Positions 1 through 9,369 of a DNA stretch of 64,000 nucleotides are shown in pieces; positions within the stretch are counted from its first letter, which is position 1, and each line of letters starts with the position of its first letter. The position numbers and the translations under genes were made by a program. This stretch comes from Oscillospiraceae bacterium (GTDB taxonomy: Bacteria; Bacillota; Clostridia; Oscillospirales; CAG-272), in contig CP091718.1 of the NCBI GenBank assembly GCA_022009675.1, positions 434,001 to 498,000 on the forward strand, read 5' to 3'. Under the pieces are notes generated by a model. The model made no database searches. It was not told the origin of the DNA and saw nothing but the letters and a program-made list of their open reading frames with translations.

Positions 1-580
1 CTCGCACTTGGGGCACCAGTACACCGGCTTCATGCCCCTTGTAGATGGTTCCCTTGCGGTACATTTCCCCGAACACTCTGACCTCCCGCGCCTCAAAGGC
101 GGGGTTCATGGTCAGGTAGGGATGCTCCCAGTCGCCGCTGACACCCAGCCGGACGAACTGCCCCTTCTGCACATCCACGTACTTCTGCGCGAACTTGTGG
201 CAGGCAGAGCGGAACTCCGGGATGGACATTTTACGGCGATCCAGCTTGTTCTGCTTGATGATCGCCGACTCGATGGGCATACCGTGGTTGTCCCAGCCGG
301 GAACATAGGGGACGCGGTAGCCCTCCATGGTCTTGGATTTGTTGATGAAATCCTTGAGAACCTTGTTGAGCGCCGTTCCCATATGGATATTGCCGTTGGA
401 GAAGGGGGGGCCGTCATGCAGCTCAAAGGTAGGCTTTCCGGCGGCGTTCTCCAGCATGAGCCGGTACAGTCCGATCTGCTGCCAGTAGGCAAGTGTCTCC
501 GGCTCGCGCGCAGGCAGGTTTGCCCGCATGGAAAATTCTGTTGCGGGCAGGTTCAGGGTGTTGGTAAAATCGGTAGCCAT
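1..580 (-). CDS. ileS: Isoleucyl-tRNA synthetase, N-terminal part (window edge)
   Basis: Charges tRNA-Ile with isoleucine in the cytoplasm. About 190 N-terminal residues are present; the gene leaves the window at base 1. The class I HIGH motif is seen as HMGT near residues 66-69 inside DGPPFSNGNIHMGT, followed by GWDNHGMPIE, typical of IleRS. Start ATG at 580 has AAAGGAGT upstream. An extra G in the G-run at ~35-38 shifts the frame so that the expected YKGMKPVYWCPKC segment is broken; this looks like a sequencing indel in an essential gene. It follows ylmH by ~80 bp, the place ileS takes in the Firmicute sepF-ylm cluster, but without the divIVA often found between them. No T-box fits in the short gap. 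Confidence 0.95.
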   Translation of the reverse strand, partial: MATDFTNTLNLPATEFSMRANLPAREPETLAYWQQIGLYRLMLENAAGKPTFELHDGPPFSNGNIHMGTALNKVLKDFINKSKTMEGYRVPYVPGWDNHGMPIESAIIKQNKLDRRKMSIPEFRSACHKFAQKYVDVQKGQFVRLGVSGDWEHPYLTMNPAFEAREVRVFGEMYRKGTIYKGHEAGVLVPQVR

Positions 581-661
581 CGTATCTCGGGTACTCCTTT
601 GTTGTTTGAGAATTGTTACGGGAATCTATGAAAACTTCTTGTCAGAAAAGGGAAAGCGGTT

Positions 662-1534
662 TTATCCGGTGAATTTCTCCGCGATGAGCCGGATGCGTCC
701 CCGGCGGTTCTCCCCGCCGAAGCTCAGCACGCGGAACTTGCCGTACCCACGCACCGAAAGAACGGCAGGCGGCTCCACGGTCCGGTCGCAGTCCCGGACG
801 CACTCATACTCCAGCTCGCACAGTCCCTCGCGGACGGCGCTCTGCGCGCGCTCGCGGGGCAAGCCGCACAGGGCGGCGACCACGCAGTCCAGCCGTCCCG
901 AAGCCACCGTGTCCTGCACGGGAACCGTAGCGCGCGGCGGGACACGTATCCCGTCCGGCGCTTCAATATGCAGGCGCACCGTGTCGGAGCCGACCTTGCT
1001 CATATTCGCGCACAGGAACTCCGCCACGCGACGGTCGCAGAACAGGAGTGCGCTCTGCCCGTCCGCGCTGAGAATATCGCCGACGGCATCGCGCTCCAGC
1101 CCCGTACCCAGCACCGCGCCCATGTACTCCCGGTGTGTCAGCGTCCGGAAGCCGGAGCCACGAACCGAAAGCGCGGCGGTCTGCTCCGCCGCGTCCTCTG
1201 CAAGGTCGTCAAACCCGGCTGCCCGCAAAAGGTCGGCAGGCGGCAGACTGCCTCCGCCGTCCGCCCCGACGGTCGGCAACAAACCCTCCAGATAATCCGG
1301 CAGCAGGAAAGCCCGCACCCGCTCGGCGTCCGGGTAGCCGCCCCAAAGCAGGGCAAGCCCCGCACGCAGACGCCCGGACAGATACTGCCGGGCGTACTTT
1401 GCCTCCCGCGGAGTCAGGAAGGGCGTCACTGCCGCGACGCCCTGCCCCGCCTGCGCGCACAAATCGTCCAGGCGGGCATACAGCGCCCGGATATTTTCAT
1501 CCGGTGCATTGGCTCTCTCCCTGCGCGGTTCCAT
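662..1534 (-). CDS. ylmH: YlmH-type S4-domain RNA-binding protein
   Basis: About 290 residues, the usual size of YlmH. The C-terminal ~60 residues form an S4-type RNA-binding fold (VREGLCELEYE, then LSVRGYGKFRVL). YlmH relatives act on stalled 50S/nascent chain complexes and sit in the sepF-yggT-divIVA cluster. The reading frame is open to 1639, but the ATG at 1534 is preferred: it overlaps the yggT stop (TGATG), a common translational coupling. Residues upstream of this ATG have no YlmH character. The family is clear from position plus the S4 tail; the precise role here is inferred. Confidence 0.85.
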   Translation of the reverse strand: MEPRRERANAPDENIRALYARLDDLCAQAGQGVAAVTPFLTPREAKYARQYLSGRLRAGLALLWGGYPDAERVRAFLLPDYLEGLLPTVGADGGGSLPPADLLRAAGFDDLAEDAAEQTAALSVRGSGFRTLTHREYMGAVLGTGLERDAVGDILSADGQSALLFCDRRVAEFLCANMSKVGSDTVRLHIEAPDGIRVPPRATVPVQDTVASGRLDCVVAALCGLPRERAQSAVREGLCELEYECVRDCDRTVEPPAVLSVRGYGKFRVLSFGGENRRGRIRLIAEKFTG

Positions 1535-1812
1535 CAGACCAGCGCCCTCAGCAAGGTCGTCAGAAGACTCACGAACAGGGCGGTCAGCAAAAACGGCACA
1601 TCCATCGGAACCCCCTGGAACCAGCCGAACCGGTCGCACAGGTGACGGACAGGCAGGATCAGCGGCTCGGTTATCAGGATGAGCAGTGAGGAGAACGGGG
1701 AATCCCCCTCACGCACAAACCAGCTCAGGATCGCGCGCACGAGCAGAGCGACCGAAACAAACGAAAAGAACAGAACCAGCAACCGCGTGAAAAAATAGAC
1801 CACTCCGTACAC
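1534..1812 (-). CDS. yggT: YggT family membrane protein
   Basis: A 92-residue protein with two hydrophobic segments (about residues 5-28 and 70-90) separated by the conserved YggT loop around SWFVREGDSPF and ITEPLILPVR. Family members are small integral membrane proteins encoded next to sepF in Gram-positive bacteria and are linked to division or envelope functions by context. The stop overlaps the start of ylmH by one base. The gene lies 48 bp downstream of sepF, so it is part of the same transcript. Confidence 0.88.
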   Translation of the reverse strand: MYGVVYFFTRLLVLFFSFVSVALLVRAILSWFVREGDSPFSSLLILITEPLILPVRHLCDRFGWFQGVPMDVPFLLTALFVSLLTTLLRALV

Positions 1813-1859
1813 TGTCGGCGCATCCTCCCTCCGGAATTATCCGGCGGCGCTCCGCCGGG

Positions 1860-2705
1860 TTACTGGCTGTCGGCGGAATCCGCCGAACCGTCTGCATCCT
1901 CCGCCGCCCCGGTTGTCTGCGGCAGGCTGGCTTTGTATGCAAGGATCGTTTTGGAAAGCGCATCGTTGTCTGCCGGTACACCTTCCGGCACCACAGCCAG
2001 CACATTGAGCTTGGAAAGCCGGAAGAGTTTGGCGTTCATCGCCAGCGTGACGCCCATCAGGAAGTCTATCGTGCGGCCTATATCAACCTGCGGCATATCG
2101 CTGACATCAATCAGCACGATCTGTTCCTCGCGCAGGCATCGGCACGACGTGCTCCCGCACCTTGTAGTAGCTTCCCGGCATGAAGCAAGCCGGCTCCGGA
2201 TCAGCAGGAACCGCCGCCTGTGTCTGGTCATCGGTGCGTCCCGCATCGGGTCTCCGCACGTCGTTCACCGTCTGGAAATCATCCGGCGGGACCGGTTTGC
2301 GTGCCTTCCTCAGCTCCTCGGAGCCGGGATAGTAGTCATCCCCGCCGGCACCATAGTAAGCCGTCTGGCGGTCATCGTCGCCGTACTCATCCGGGTTGTA
2401 GTGCGGGCGATCCGACGCGCGGCGGTCATCCCTGTACTCGTCCCGGTCGTAGTGCGGGCGATCCGACGCGCGGCGCCAGCCGTCGTTGTAGTCGTCATCC
2501 CCGGCACGACGCGATTTGCCGCTCTCCGGACGGCGATCCTCCGGGTAATCGTAATCATTGTTCCGATTGCCGCGGCGGTCGCGGGGATCGCGGTAGCCAT
2601 CATCGTCGTCATCCCGGTCGTCCCCGTCATAGAGTCGTACATATCTTCGCGGTCGTCGATATCCTCCGGCTCGCTGAACTTCCTAAACAAATCCTTTACT
2701 GACAT
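1860..2705 (-). CDS. sepF: Cell division protein SepF (two frameshifts in the read)
   Basis: SepF binds FtsZ and the membrane and helps the Z-ring. The N-terminus MSVKDLFRKFSEPE matches the family's amphipathic helix; the C-terminal domain contains LIDVSDMPQVDIGRTIDFL and a beta-strand end LNVLAVVPEGV. Between them lies an unusually long acidic/arginine-rich linker (~130 residues) in which RASDRPHY occurs twice. Two single-base shifts, near 2632-2640 and near 2128-2135, split the frame; joined, the protein is ~280 aa, longer than most SepF because of the linker. Start ATG at 2705. It sits between yggS and yggT as in the canonical cluster, so the product is probably intact in the organism. Confidence 0.85.
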
Positions 2706-2753
2706 AATGCTTTCCTCTCCTGTATTTTTTTGTATTGTGCTCCGGTTCCGTAT

Positions 2754-3494
2754 CTATTCCGTATCGCCGTCCCCGCGTGCGAACAGCGCCCGACCGACCC
2801 GTACCAGCGTTGCCCCTTCGGCTACTGCATACCGGTAGCTGTCCGACATACCCATCGACAGCACCATCGGTTCGTTCCGTCCCGGCGTCAGTTCCCACAG
2901 CGACTCCGACAGCCGGCGCATCTCCCCGAACAGCCGGCGGTAGGATGCCGCGTCCCCCTTGGGCGCCATGGTCATGAAGCCGCGCAGGCGCAGCCGGTCG
3001 TACCCGCCGCACACCGCACGCACGAGCTCCTCCGCGTCCTCCGGCAGGACGCCGCTCTTGGCAGGCTCGCGCCCGATGTTGATCTCAATCAGCACATCGA
3101 CCACCCTGCCGTGTTTCTCCGCCTGCCGCTGCAGCTCCCGGGCAAGCCCCGGCGAGTCCAGCGACTCCACCATATCCACTTTATCTATGATATACTTGAC
3201 CTTATTCGTCTGCAACGTCCCGATGAAATGCAGGTGCAGTCGGTCACGCTCCAGCCGGTCATACCGTTCCGTCAGCTGTTGGACGCGGTTCTCTCCGACA
3301 AAGCACACGCCGCAATGCCGATGCAGGTAGTTAATCTCCCCGACATCCGCGCTCTTGATTGCCGCCAGCAATGTCACCCCGGACGGATCCCGTCCCGCTT
3401 CCCGGCAAGCCGCCGCGATCTCCTCCCGCACACGCGCAAGGTTCCGGTCAATATATCCGTATCCGACCGGCGCCGAACCGTCTTCCTCCGGCAT
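2754..3494 (-). CDS. yggS: YggS/YlmE family PLP-binding protein
   Basis: Pyridoxal-phosphate-binding TIM-barrel protein involved in vitamin B6 and amino/keto acid homeostasis. About 246 residues. The PLP lysine is K47 in LLAAIKSADV; other family blocks are GENRVQ, HFIGTLQTNKVK, LSMGMSDSYRYAV and VRVGRALFA. The ATG at 3494 is chosen because AAAGGGGG lies ~7 bases upstream; an in-frame GTG at 3512 would sit over this ribosome-binding site. It is 48 bp upstream of sepF, the standard neighbour. Confidence 0.93.
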   Translation of the reverse strand: MPEEDGSAPVGYGYIDRNLARVREEIAAACREAGRDPSGVTLLAAIKSADVGEINYLHRHCGVCFVGENRVQQLTERYDRLERDRLHLHFIGTLQTNKVKYIIDKVDMVESLDSPGLARELQRQAEKHGRVVDVLIEINIGREPAKSGVLPEDAEELVRAVCGGYDRLRLRGFMTMAPKGDAASYRRLFGEMRRLSESLWELTPGRNEPMVLSMGMSDSYRYAVAEGATLVRVGRALFARGDGDTE

Positions 3495-3536
3495 GATCCC
3501 GCCCCCTTTCACCGCTCATGGGTCATTTTCTGCTTT

Positions 3537-4924
3537 CTACGCAATGCCTTTCCCTTCGTACAGGTTGCGCCCGCCGGTTATGATCCGGTCGTTCAGCTTC
3601 AGGAACGACCAGCCGTCCGCCGCGACCGCGCTCTGCACCTCCAGGTCAGCCGTCTCATCCTCCAGCGCCGCCTGCGCCTGCCCGGACGTCATCACGATGA
3701 CATACCCGTTCCGCTCCGCCAGCACGCACACCCGGCGGAACACCACCCGGTTCCCGCTGAGGATGTACACGCCGGTCACGTCCTCCCCCGTTGCGGGAGA
3801 CGGCAGACTGACCAGCGCCCCCGTCGGGATGCGATAGCCGGACACGGTGTCCAGCACTGTCTGAACCGACATCCGCCGCCCTTCGGCAAAGCCGTCCGGC
3901 ATATCCGGCGAGCTGAACACCAGCAGTGCCTGCTCTCCTGCCGGCTCATTGCGCAGGCAGGTCAGCGACAGGACGCTCCCGGCGGCATCGCCGCAACGTA
4001 CCCGGTAGGTTCTGCCCGTCTCGAAGCGTTCCGCTTCGCCGGACGGCACCAGTGCCCCGGCGTACCACAGCGACCCGCACACCAGCTTGCCCGCAATGCC
4101 GTAGGCATCGGTCTCCCGATCCCCATCCGCCTGCTCTGTCAGGGCGCGGAACTCGTCGGCTGTCATGCTTTGGGCGCGCGCAGGCGTAAAGACCGCCTCC
4201 AAGCCGTCTGTCGTGTAGCAGAACCAACCCGCACGGGCGGCGCTCAGCTCCCCGACCAAGGTCAGCCCGGAAACCAACGAATCGCGTTCCTGCCGGAGTA
4301 CGGACGCGCCTGCCGAGCTGCCGCCGCCCCCCGCCTGTGTGCGGTAGGCATCCAGCGCCGCCAGCAGCGCCTCGCCGCGCTCCGCCGTGCCGGACAGGCT
4401 GCCGGCGGCAACAGCCGCAAGCGTCGCACGGTACTGCCGTTCCGCCTCCTGCAGGGCGGCGGTAGCGCCGGACGAGCCGCTCCCGCCGTTCTCCAGCAGG
4501 CGGATGCGGTCGTTCAGCAGATCAAGGCGGGTCTGGAGTGCGGCGACCGCATCCCCGTCCACCGTAACATACGCACTGCCGAGCGTCTTGCCGACGCCCA
4601 CTTTTTCCCCGTCCCGGACGCCGTACAGGAACACGTTTCCGCCTCCGGCAGTCACGGTTTCCTCGTCACGGAACAGGTACAGCACAAGGTCGCTGTATGC
4701 GGTATCCGTGATTTCCTGCGTGCGCAGGGTGTTGATATTCACCGTCAGGTGCCGGGCGCACTGGTACACCGCGAAGGCAACCAGCCCCAGCATCAGGAGG
4801 ATAAAGCCCCCTGCAAGCAACGACTCCCCCCGGCGCTTCCCGCGCGCGGGGCGTCCCCCCAGCCGCCGGGCTTCCGCCATCTCCCCCTGCGGGGAGGCGG
4901 CGGCGTCTTCGGCGTATCCGGCAT
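3537..4924 (-). CDS. HlyD-like membrane-anchored protein of the sepF cluster
   Basis: About 460 residues with one N-terminal membrane segment (GGFILLMLGLVAFAVYQCA) and a large outside domain. This has a biotinyl-lipoyl/HlyD look: a coiled-coil stretch (AALQTRLDLLNDRIRLL and AALQEAERQYRATL) flanked by beta-rich parts. Clostridia often encode such a protein just upstream of yggS-sepF; its job is not established and there is no ABC or RND partner here. The ATG at 4880 has a Shine-Dalgarno placed too close. The ATG at 4924 (MPDTPKTPPPPRRG) has AAGGGGGC at good spacing but needs one base less in the G-run at ~4880-4890, so I use 4924 and assume an indel. Confidence 0.7.
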
Positions 4925-4967
4925 GGTCACAGCCCCCTTCCGACGGCAGAGAGAGGGTACAGTACCC

Positions 4968-5963
4968 CTATCGCCACTCTGCTGTAGTATAGCACATTTT
5001 TCCTTCAGGAAAAAGAGATTCCGCATTGTTTACAATATCTTCAAAATTTCGCGCACGGTCCCCGGCGTCCGCGTCCACCCATGTGACATAGGGACGCGCC
5101 GCGAACCATGTGGTCTGGCGTTTGGCATACCGGCGGGTCGCCGTCTTGAGCGCTTCCACCGCCTCCGCGCGCGTCGCGTGCCCGTCCAGCCACGGGAACA
5201 GCTCCTTATACCCGATCGCCTGTGCCGCCGTCGGGCAGAGGTCAAATACCCCCGCCGCCCGCAGGCGCCGCGTCTCCTCAGGCAGTCCGGCAGCCATCAT
5301 GGCGTCCACCCGGCGGTCGATGCGATCCCAAAGAATGCGCCGGTCGCTGTAACGAAAGCCTATCACCAGCGCCCGGTACGGGCAATCCTCCGTGCGCGAG
5401 GCACGGTCCAGATCGCTCTTGCGCCGCCCGGTGGTGCGGTATATCTCCAGTGCCCGGATCACGCGCTTGACGTTGTTGGGATGAATCGCGGCTGCGCTCT
5501 CCGGATCGACCGCCTCCAGCTCCCGGTGCAGTGCCTCCGCACCGTTCTGCGCCGCATACGCCGCCAGCGATGCCCGCAGTGCCGGGTCGGTGTCCGTCAC
5601 CTCAAACGTCCCGCCGCGCAGGAAGGCGTCCAGATACAGCCCCGTCCCCCCGCAGAGGATGGGCAGCTTTCCGCGTGCCAGAATGTCCGCCACCGCCGCG
5701 CGGGCATCGCGCACATAGTCCGCGCAGGAATAGCCGCGCGGGTCGGTGGGGTCTGCCACATCCAGCAACCAGTGCGGAATCCCCGCGCGCTCTGCCTCGT
5801 CCGGCTTGGCTGTCCCGATATCCATCCCCCGGTAGATCTGCATGGAGTCGCAGGAAACGATCTCCCCGCCGTGCCGCCGTGCCAGCTCCAGGGCAAGTGC
5901 GGTCTTGCCGCCCGCCGTACAGCCGACCACCGCGACCAGAAACGGTTTGCCGGTCTGCGTCAC
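4968..5963 (-). CDS. miaA: tRNA dimethylallyltransferase MiaA
   Basis: Adds a dimethylallyl group to A37 of tRNAs that read UNN codons, the first step to ms2i6A. 331 residues, a normal length. P-loop GCTAGGKT at residues 14-21; substrate block DSMQIYRGMDIGTAKP follows, then PILCGGTGLY and the tRNA-binding region ending in RYAKRQTTWF. The start is GTG at 5963 inside a GTGA overlap with the stop of the upstream MBL gene, which implies coupled translation. No frameshift. Confidence 0.96.
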   Translation of the reverse strand: MTQTGKPFLVAVVGCTAGGKTALALELARRHGGEIVSCDSMQIYRGMDIGTAKPDEAERAGIPHWLLDVADPTDPRGYSCADYVRDARAAVADILARGKLPILCGGTGLYLDAFLRGGTFEVTDTDPALRASLAAYAAQNGAEALHRELEAVDPESAAAIHPNNVKRVIRALEIYRTTGRRKSDLDRASRTEDCPYRALVIGFRYSDRRILWDRIDRRVDAMMAAGLPEETRRLRAAGVFDLCPTAAQAIGYKELFPWLDGHATRAEAVEALKTATRRYAKRQTTWFAARPYVTWVDADAGDRARNFEDIVNNAESLFPEGKMCYTTAEWR

Positions 5964-6808
5964 AGATCCAGCTCCTGCACGCCGTTCATCATGACATAGT
6001 TTTCCCGGACGCCCAGCTCCTCCATCCAGCCGCGGACAATGATGGTCTTCCAGCCGTGGGTATTGTAGCCCTTGCCCGCGTCATTCTCCCAGAGCCAGCG
6101 GGGGGTACACCAGAAGCAGCCGGTCGGCGCGACTGCCTCGTAGAAGTCCCGCTCCACGCCGTTCTGCCCGTGGTGCGCCATCTGCACATAGTCCGCCTTG
6201 AGTTTGCCGGTTCCGGCGTACATGGCAAGCATCTTCTGCCCCTCCTCGACGCCCGCATCACCCAGGAAGATGGTCTTCTTGCCGCCCAAGGTCAGGAGCA
6301 GGACGCAGGAAGCGTTGTTGTAGACATTGTTATTGAGTGCGCGGTTGAACTCCGGGCTGGGAGAGCAGAGGCACTCCACCCGTGCCGCGCCGAATTCATA
6401 GACGTCGCCCGCCCAGAGAATCACCGACTTTGTCGGGAAGCCCGGCAGCAGTCGCACAAACTCATCGGTGCTGTGCTCGCTCGGCTCTCCCGCATGGAGG
6501 TACTGGAGCGAGGGGAAATTGTAGTACAGCGCATCCACCGTCAGGTCATGCGGTCTGGTCTCCATGATGTGGTTGAGGCAGGTAATGTGATCCAGGTGCG
6601 GGTGGCTGAGAAACCAGCCGTCCACGTGCGGGATCTCCTCGCCCGTGACGCGCTTCAGCCAGCCGATGAGGTTGTCGGCATCCTGCGCAAAGCCGCCGTC
6701 CATGACAAGGACCTTGCCGTCCTCGGTGGTGATGATAAAGCTGTTCATCTGGGTTCCGGTCACGCTGTCCAGCATGATGATACTGTTCTTGCAATAGGTG
6801 GGATTCAT
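5960..6808 (-). CDS. Metallo-beta-lactamase-fold hydrolase (ComEC-C-like)
   Basis: 282 residues with the metal-binding motif SHPHLDH at residues 68-74 and a downstream AHHGQNG block, as in the MBL domain of ComEC/Rec2-type proteins and their stand-alone relatives. FLGDAGVEE supplies a likely metal-binding aspartate. No signal peptide or membrane segment is visible, so it is probably cytoplasmic. The substrate is unknown. It is placed between queA and miaA, overlapping miaA by 4 bases, so it is co-expressed with two tRNA-modification genes; a role in RNA metabolism is possible but not shown. Confidence 0.8.
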   Translation of the reverse strand: MNPTYCKNSIIMLDSVTGTQMNSFIITTEDGKVLVMDGGFAQDADNLIGWLKRVTGEEIPHVDGWFLSHPHLDHITCLNHIMETRPHDLTVDALYYNFPSLQYLHAGEPSEHSTDEFVRLLPGFPTKSVILWAGDVYEFGAARVECLCSPSPEFNRALNNNVYNNASCVLLLTLGGKKTIFLGDAGVEEGQKMLAMYAGTGKLKADYVQMAHHGQNGVERDFYEAVAPTGCFWCTPRWLWENDAGKGYNTHGWKTIIVRGWMEELGVRENYVMMNGVQELDL

Positions 6809-6847
6809 GATCGCATCTCCTTTTTTTGTATGTGGTAAATACAGCTT

Positions 6848-7940
6848 TTACTCGATAAACATGGCGTCCCCGAAGGAAAAGAACCGATACCGTTCCGCCA
6901 CCGCCGTGCGGTAGGCGGCAAGCATTTTCTCGCGGTCGTAGAACGCCGATACCAGCATGAGCAGGGTGGATTCCGGCAGGTGGAAATTGGTAATGAGGGC
7001 ATCGGTCGCCTTGAAGCGGTAGCCGGGGTAAATGAATATCCCGGTGTCGCCCGACATGGCGCGGACGGTTCCGTCCGCATCCGACGCGGACTCCAGCGTC
7101 CGGCAGGAGGTTGTCCCCCACGCAGATGACGCGCCCCCCGGCGGCACGGCGGCTGTTTATCAGCTCCGCCGACGCGGCAGGCACCGAAAAGAACTCGGTG
7201 TGCATGACATGATCCGTGATCTCGGTCTCCTTGACCGGGCGGAAGGTGCCCAGCCCGACGTGCAGCATGACCGGCGCGATGGCGACACCCTTATCCCGCA
7301 GTTTCTCCAACAGCTCCCGGGTAAAATGCAATCCGGCGGTCGGTGCGGCGGCGGAGCCTTCGGTGCGGGCATAGACGGTCTGGTAGCGGTCGTTATCCTG
7401 CAACTGCTCCGTGATGTAGGGCGGCAGGGGCATCAGACCGATCTCATGCAGAATGTTGTAGATATTCTCGTATTTTTCGTGGTCGAAGGAGAACCGGATG
7501 AGGCGGTTCCCTTCCTCCAGGATGTCCGTCACCTCGCCCGTGAGGATGCCGTTTCCGAAGACACAGCGCGCGCCTATCCGCGCCCGCTTACCCGGCTTGA
7601 CCAGGCACTCCCACGTATCCAGCTCGTGCTGGCGCAGGAGCAGAAGCTCCAGCCGTGCCTCCTCCCTGCCCTCGGCGTGCCCATACAGGCGCGCGGGAAT
7701 GACCTTGGAGTCGTTGATGACCAGAACGTCCTCCGGGGCAATATAGTCCGTGATATCATAGAAATGCCTGTGTTCGACCGAACCGTCCGCCCGGTGGATG
7801 ACCATGAGCCGGGAGGCGTCCCGGCGGTCGGTGGGATGCTGGGCTATCAGCTCCGGGGGCAGGTCGTAGGCGAAATCCGAGGTCTTCAGATCTGTTCCGA
7901 TGCGCTCGTTGAGAATAACGTCCGACTTTACTGTATCCAT
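6848..7940 (-). CDS. queA: S-adenosylmethionine:tRNA ribosyltransferase-isomerase QueA (frameshift)
   Basis: Forms epoxyqueuosine in tRNA. The N-terminal two thirds ([39 protein letters not shown]) and the C-terminal third ([33 protein letters not shown]) are both typical QueA but lie in different frames. The shift is near 7105-7120, beside a C-run (gtccccc). Joined, the protein is about 363 aa. Start ATG at 7940. It is the first gene after a strong promoter and leads the operon running to ileS. An open frame that reads from QueA into the MBL gene is only the product of this shift. Confidence 0.9.
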
Positions 7941-8036
7941 ATATGCGGTACTTCCTTGACTGTGCGTTGATTCGTGGCGGTTCCTCTGCCTTCGGCATAT
8001 GCTGACAGCAGAACATCTGCCCCGCCATACACATCT

Positions 8037-8065
8037 ATTATACTCTATCCGGCGCGGAAAAGCAA
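8037..8065 (-). promoter_or_regulatory. Sigma-70-type promoter for the queA-ileS operon
   Basis: On the minus strand TTGCTT (8065-8060) and TATAAT (8042-8037) are 17 bp apart, ~95 bp upstream of the queA start. No other strong promoter is seen before ileS, so this probably drives the whole 8-kb unit. Confidence 0.8.
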
Positions 8066-8264
8066 GAGTTTTCCCGGATGTTTCTGCGGCAAAAGGCAAT
8101 CATTCGCCTGCGATTGTGAAAAGTGCAGGATGTGCCGGATGTACATCAGAGTTCCGGCGGAGCGTCAGCACCGCCAAAGTAAAAAATCCGTTCCGGTTGC
8201 CCGACCGATCCCGCAGGGGATGAGAGCCGGGCAGCCGCATCTGCCCCCAAGAAAGGAGACTGCC

Positions 8265-9215
8265 ATGAAGCCTGATACTGCCCCGCTGTTCGTCGGGTGC
8301 GCCACCGCGCTGGTCACCCCCATGCTGCCCGCCCCGGCGGGCGACGGATACACGCCGCCCCCCGTGGATTACGAAGCCTTCGTCCGGCTTGTCCGGCGCC
8401 AGATCGCCGCGGGCGTGGATGCGCTGGTGGTATGCGGCACGACCGGGGAATCGTCCACGCTGACCGACGAGGAAAAGCTCCGGCTGTTCTCGCTCGCGGT
8501 ACAGGAAAGTCGTCGGGCGGAGGCGGAGGGCATCGCACGGCGGCATATTCCCGTGATTGCCGGGACGGGAAGCAACAACACCGCGCGCGCCGTGACGCTG
8601 TCCCGGCTGGCGGAGAAAGCCGGCTGTGACGGCCTGCTTGCCGTCACGCCGTACTACAACAAGGCGAATCAGGCGGGGCTGGTGGCACACTATGCCGCCA
8701 TTACCGCCGCCGTGCCGCTCCCGCTCCTCGCGTATCACGTCCCCGGACGGACGGGCTGCCGCCTGACGCCGGAGACCTGCCTTACGCTGTCCCGGATGGA
8801 GCAGATCGTGGGGTTGAAGGATGCGACCGGCGATGCCGCCTTCACCGCGCGGGTCGCGGCGCTGTGCGGGGATGCACTGCCCCTGTACGCCGGGTGCGAT
8901 GATTGCATCCTGCCCGTGCTGGCGCTGGGCGGCAGAGGCGCCGTGTCGGTTGCATCCAACCTGTACCCGGATACCGTGACCGCGCTCTGCCGCGCGTACC
9001 GTGCCGGAGATACCGCGCAGGCACGGCGTCTGCAAGCCGATCTGCTTCCCCTGTGCGAGGCGCTGTTTGCGGATGTCAATCCCATCCCGGTCAAGGCGGC
9101 GCTTGCCGGGCTGGGGCTGTGCCACGATGTCCTGCGCCTGCCGCTGACGCCTGCCGGGGAGGATGTGCGCCGCCGGGTACGCGACGCAACGCAAAAGGCA
9201 GGGCGCCCCGTTTGA
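8265..9215 (+). CDS. dapA: 4-hydroxy-tetrahydrodipicolinate synthase (DapA family)
   Basis: Condenses pyruvate with aspartate semialdehyde, the first committed step to lysine and diaminopimelate. 316 residues. Schiff-base lysine K185 in VGLKDATG, catalytic tyrosine Y157 in YHVPGRTG, and GTTGE with T59/T60 are all present. The usual YNVPGRTG has His for Asn at 158, a mild change. The family also includes N-acetylneuraminate lyase and related aldolases, so the substrate is likely but not proven. Start ATG at 8265 follows GAAAGGAGA. It stands alone, divergent from queA, with no other lysine genes nearby. Confidence 0.88.
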   Translation: MKPDTAPLFVGCATALVTPMLPAPAGDGYTPPPVDYEAFVRLVRRQIAAGVDALVVCGTTGESSTLTDEEKLRLFSLAVQESRRAEAEGIARRHIPVIAGTGSNNTARAVTLSRLAEKAGCDGLLAVTPYYNKANQAGLVAHYAAITAAVPLPLLAYHVPGRTGCRLTPETCLTLSRMEQIVGLKDATGDAAFTARVAALCGDALPLYAGCDDCILPVLALGGRGAVSVASNLYPDTVTALCRAYRAGDTAQARRLQADLLPLCEALFADVNPIPVKAALAGLGLCHDVLRLPLTPAGEDVRRRVRDATQKAGRPV

Positions 9216-9224
9216 AGGGCGCCC
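9201..9224 (+). terminator. Hairpin overlapping the dapA stop
   Basis: Self-complementary GGGCGCCC occurs at 9201-9208 and 9217-9224 around an 8-base loop containing the dapA stop codon. There is no U-run after it, so it may be a weak terminator or 3' stabilising stem only. Confidence 0.35.
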
Positions 9225-9303
9225 TGCCGCAGGTTTCGGAGCGGTTGGGGAACTGTCTGCGAACCGCCGGGAACTGTCGGGGAACAGTCAGGGGGAAACA
9301 GCC

Positions 9304-9335
9304 CAAAAGGGGCTGCCGCATCAGGCGGCAGCCCC
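9304..9335 (-). terminator. Terminator after the surface-protein gene
   Basis: A perfect 10-bp stem (GGGGCTGCCG at 9309-9318 with CGGCAGCCCC at 9326-9335, 7-base loop) is followed on the minus strand by TTTT. It lies ~35 bp beyond the stop at 9370. Confidence 0.7.
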
Positions 9336-9369
9336 GGAAGGGAGACAGATAATTATCTTACGTAACGCT

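Noticed and set aside
581..661. A T-box leader before ileS
   Set aside because: The gap is only ~80 bp and shows no T-box sequence or terminator; ileS is inside an operon here.
2730..5999. A 1089-codon plus-strand frame antisense to sepF, yggS, the HlyD-like gene and miaA
   Set aside because: It is composition-driven antisense of clear minus-strand genes and has no domain likeness.
6546..8099. A 517-codon frame joining QueA to the MBL-fold protein
   Set aside because: It arises from the shift near 7105-7120. The real QueA end and the MBL start lie in other frames with family-typical sequence.
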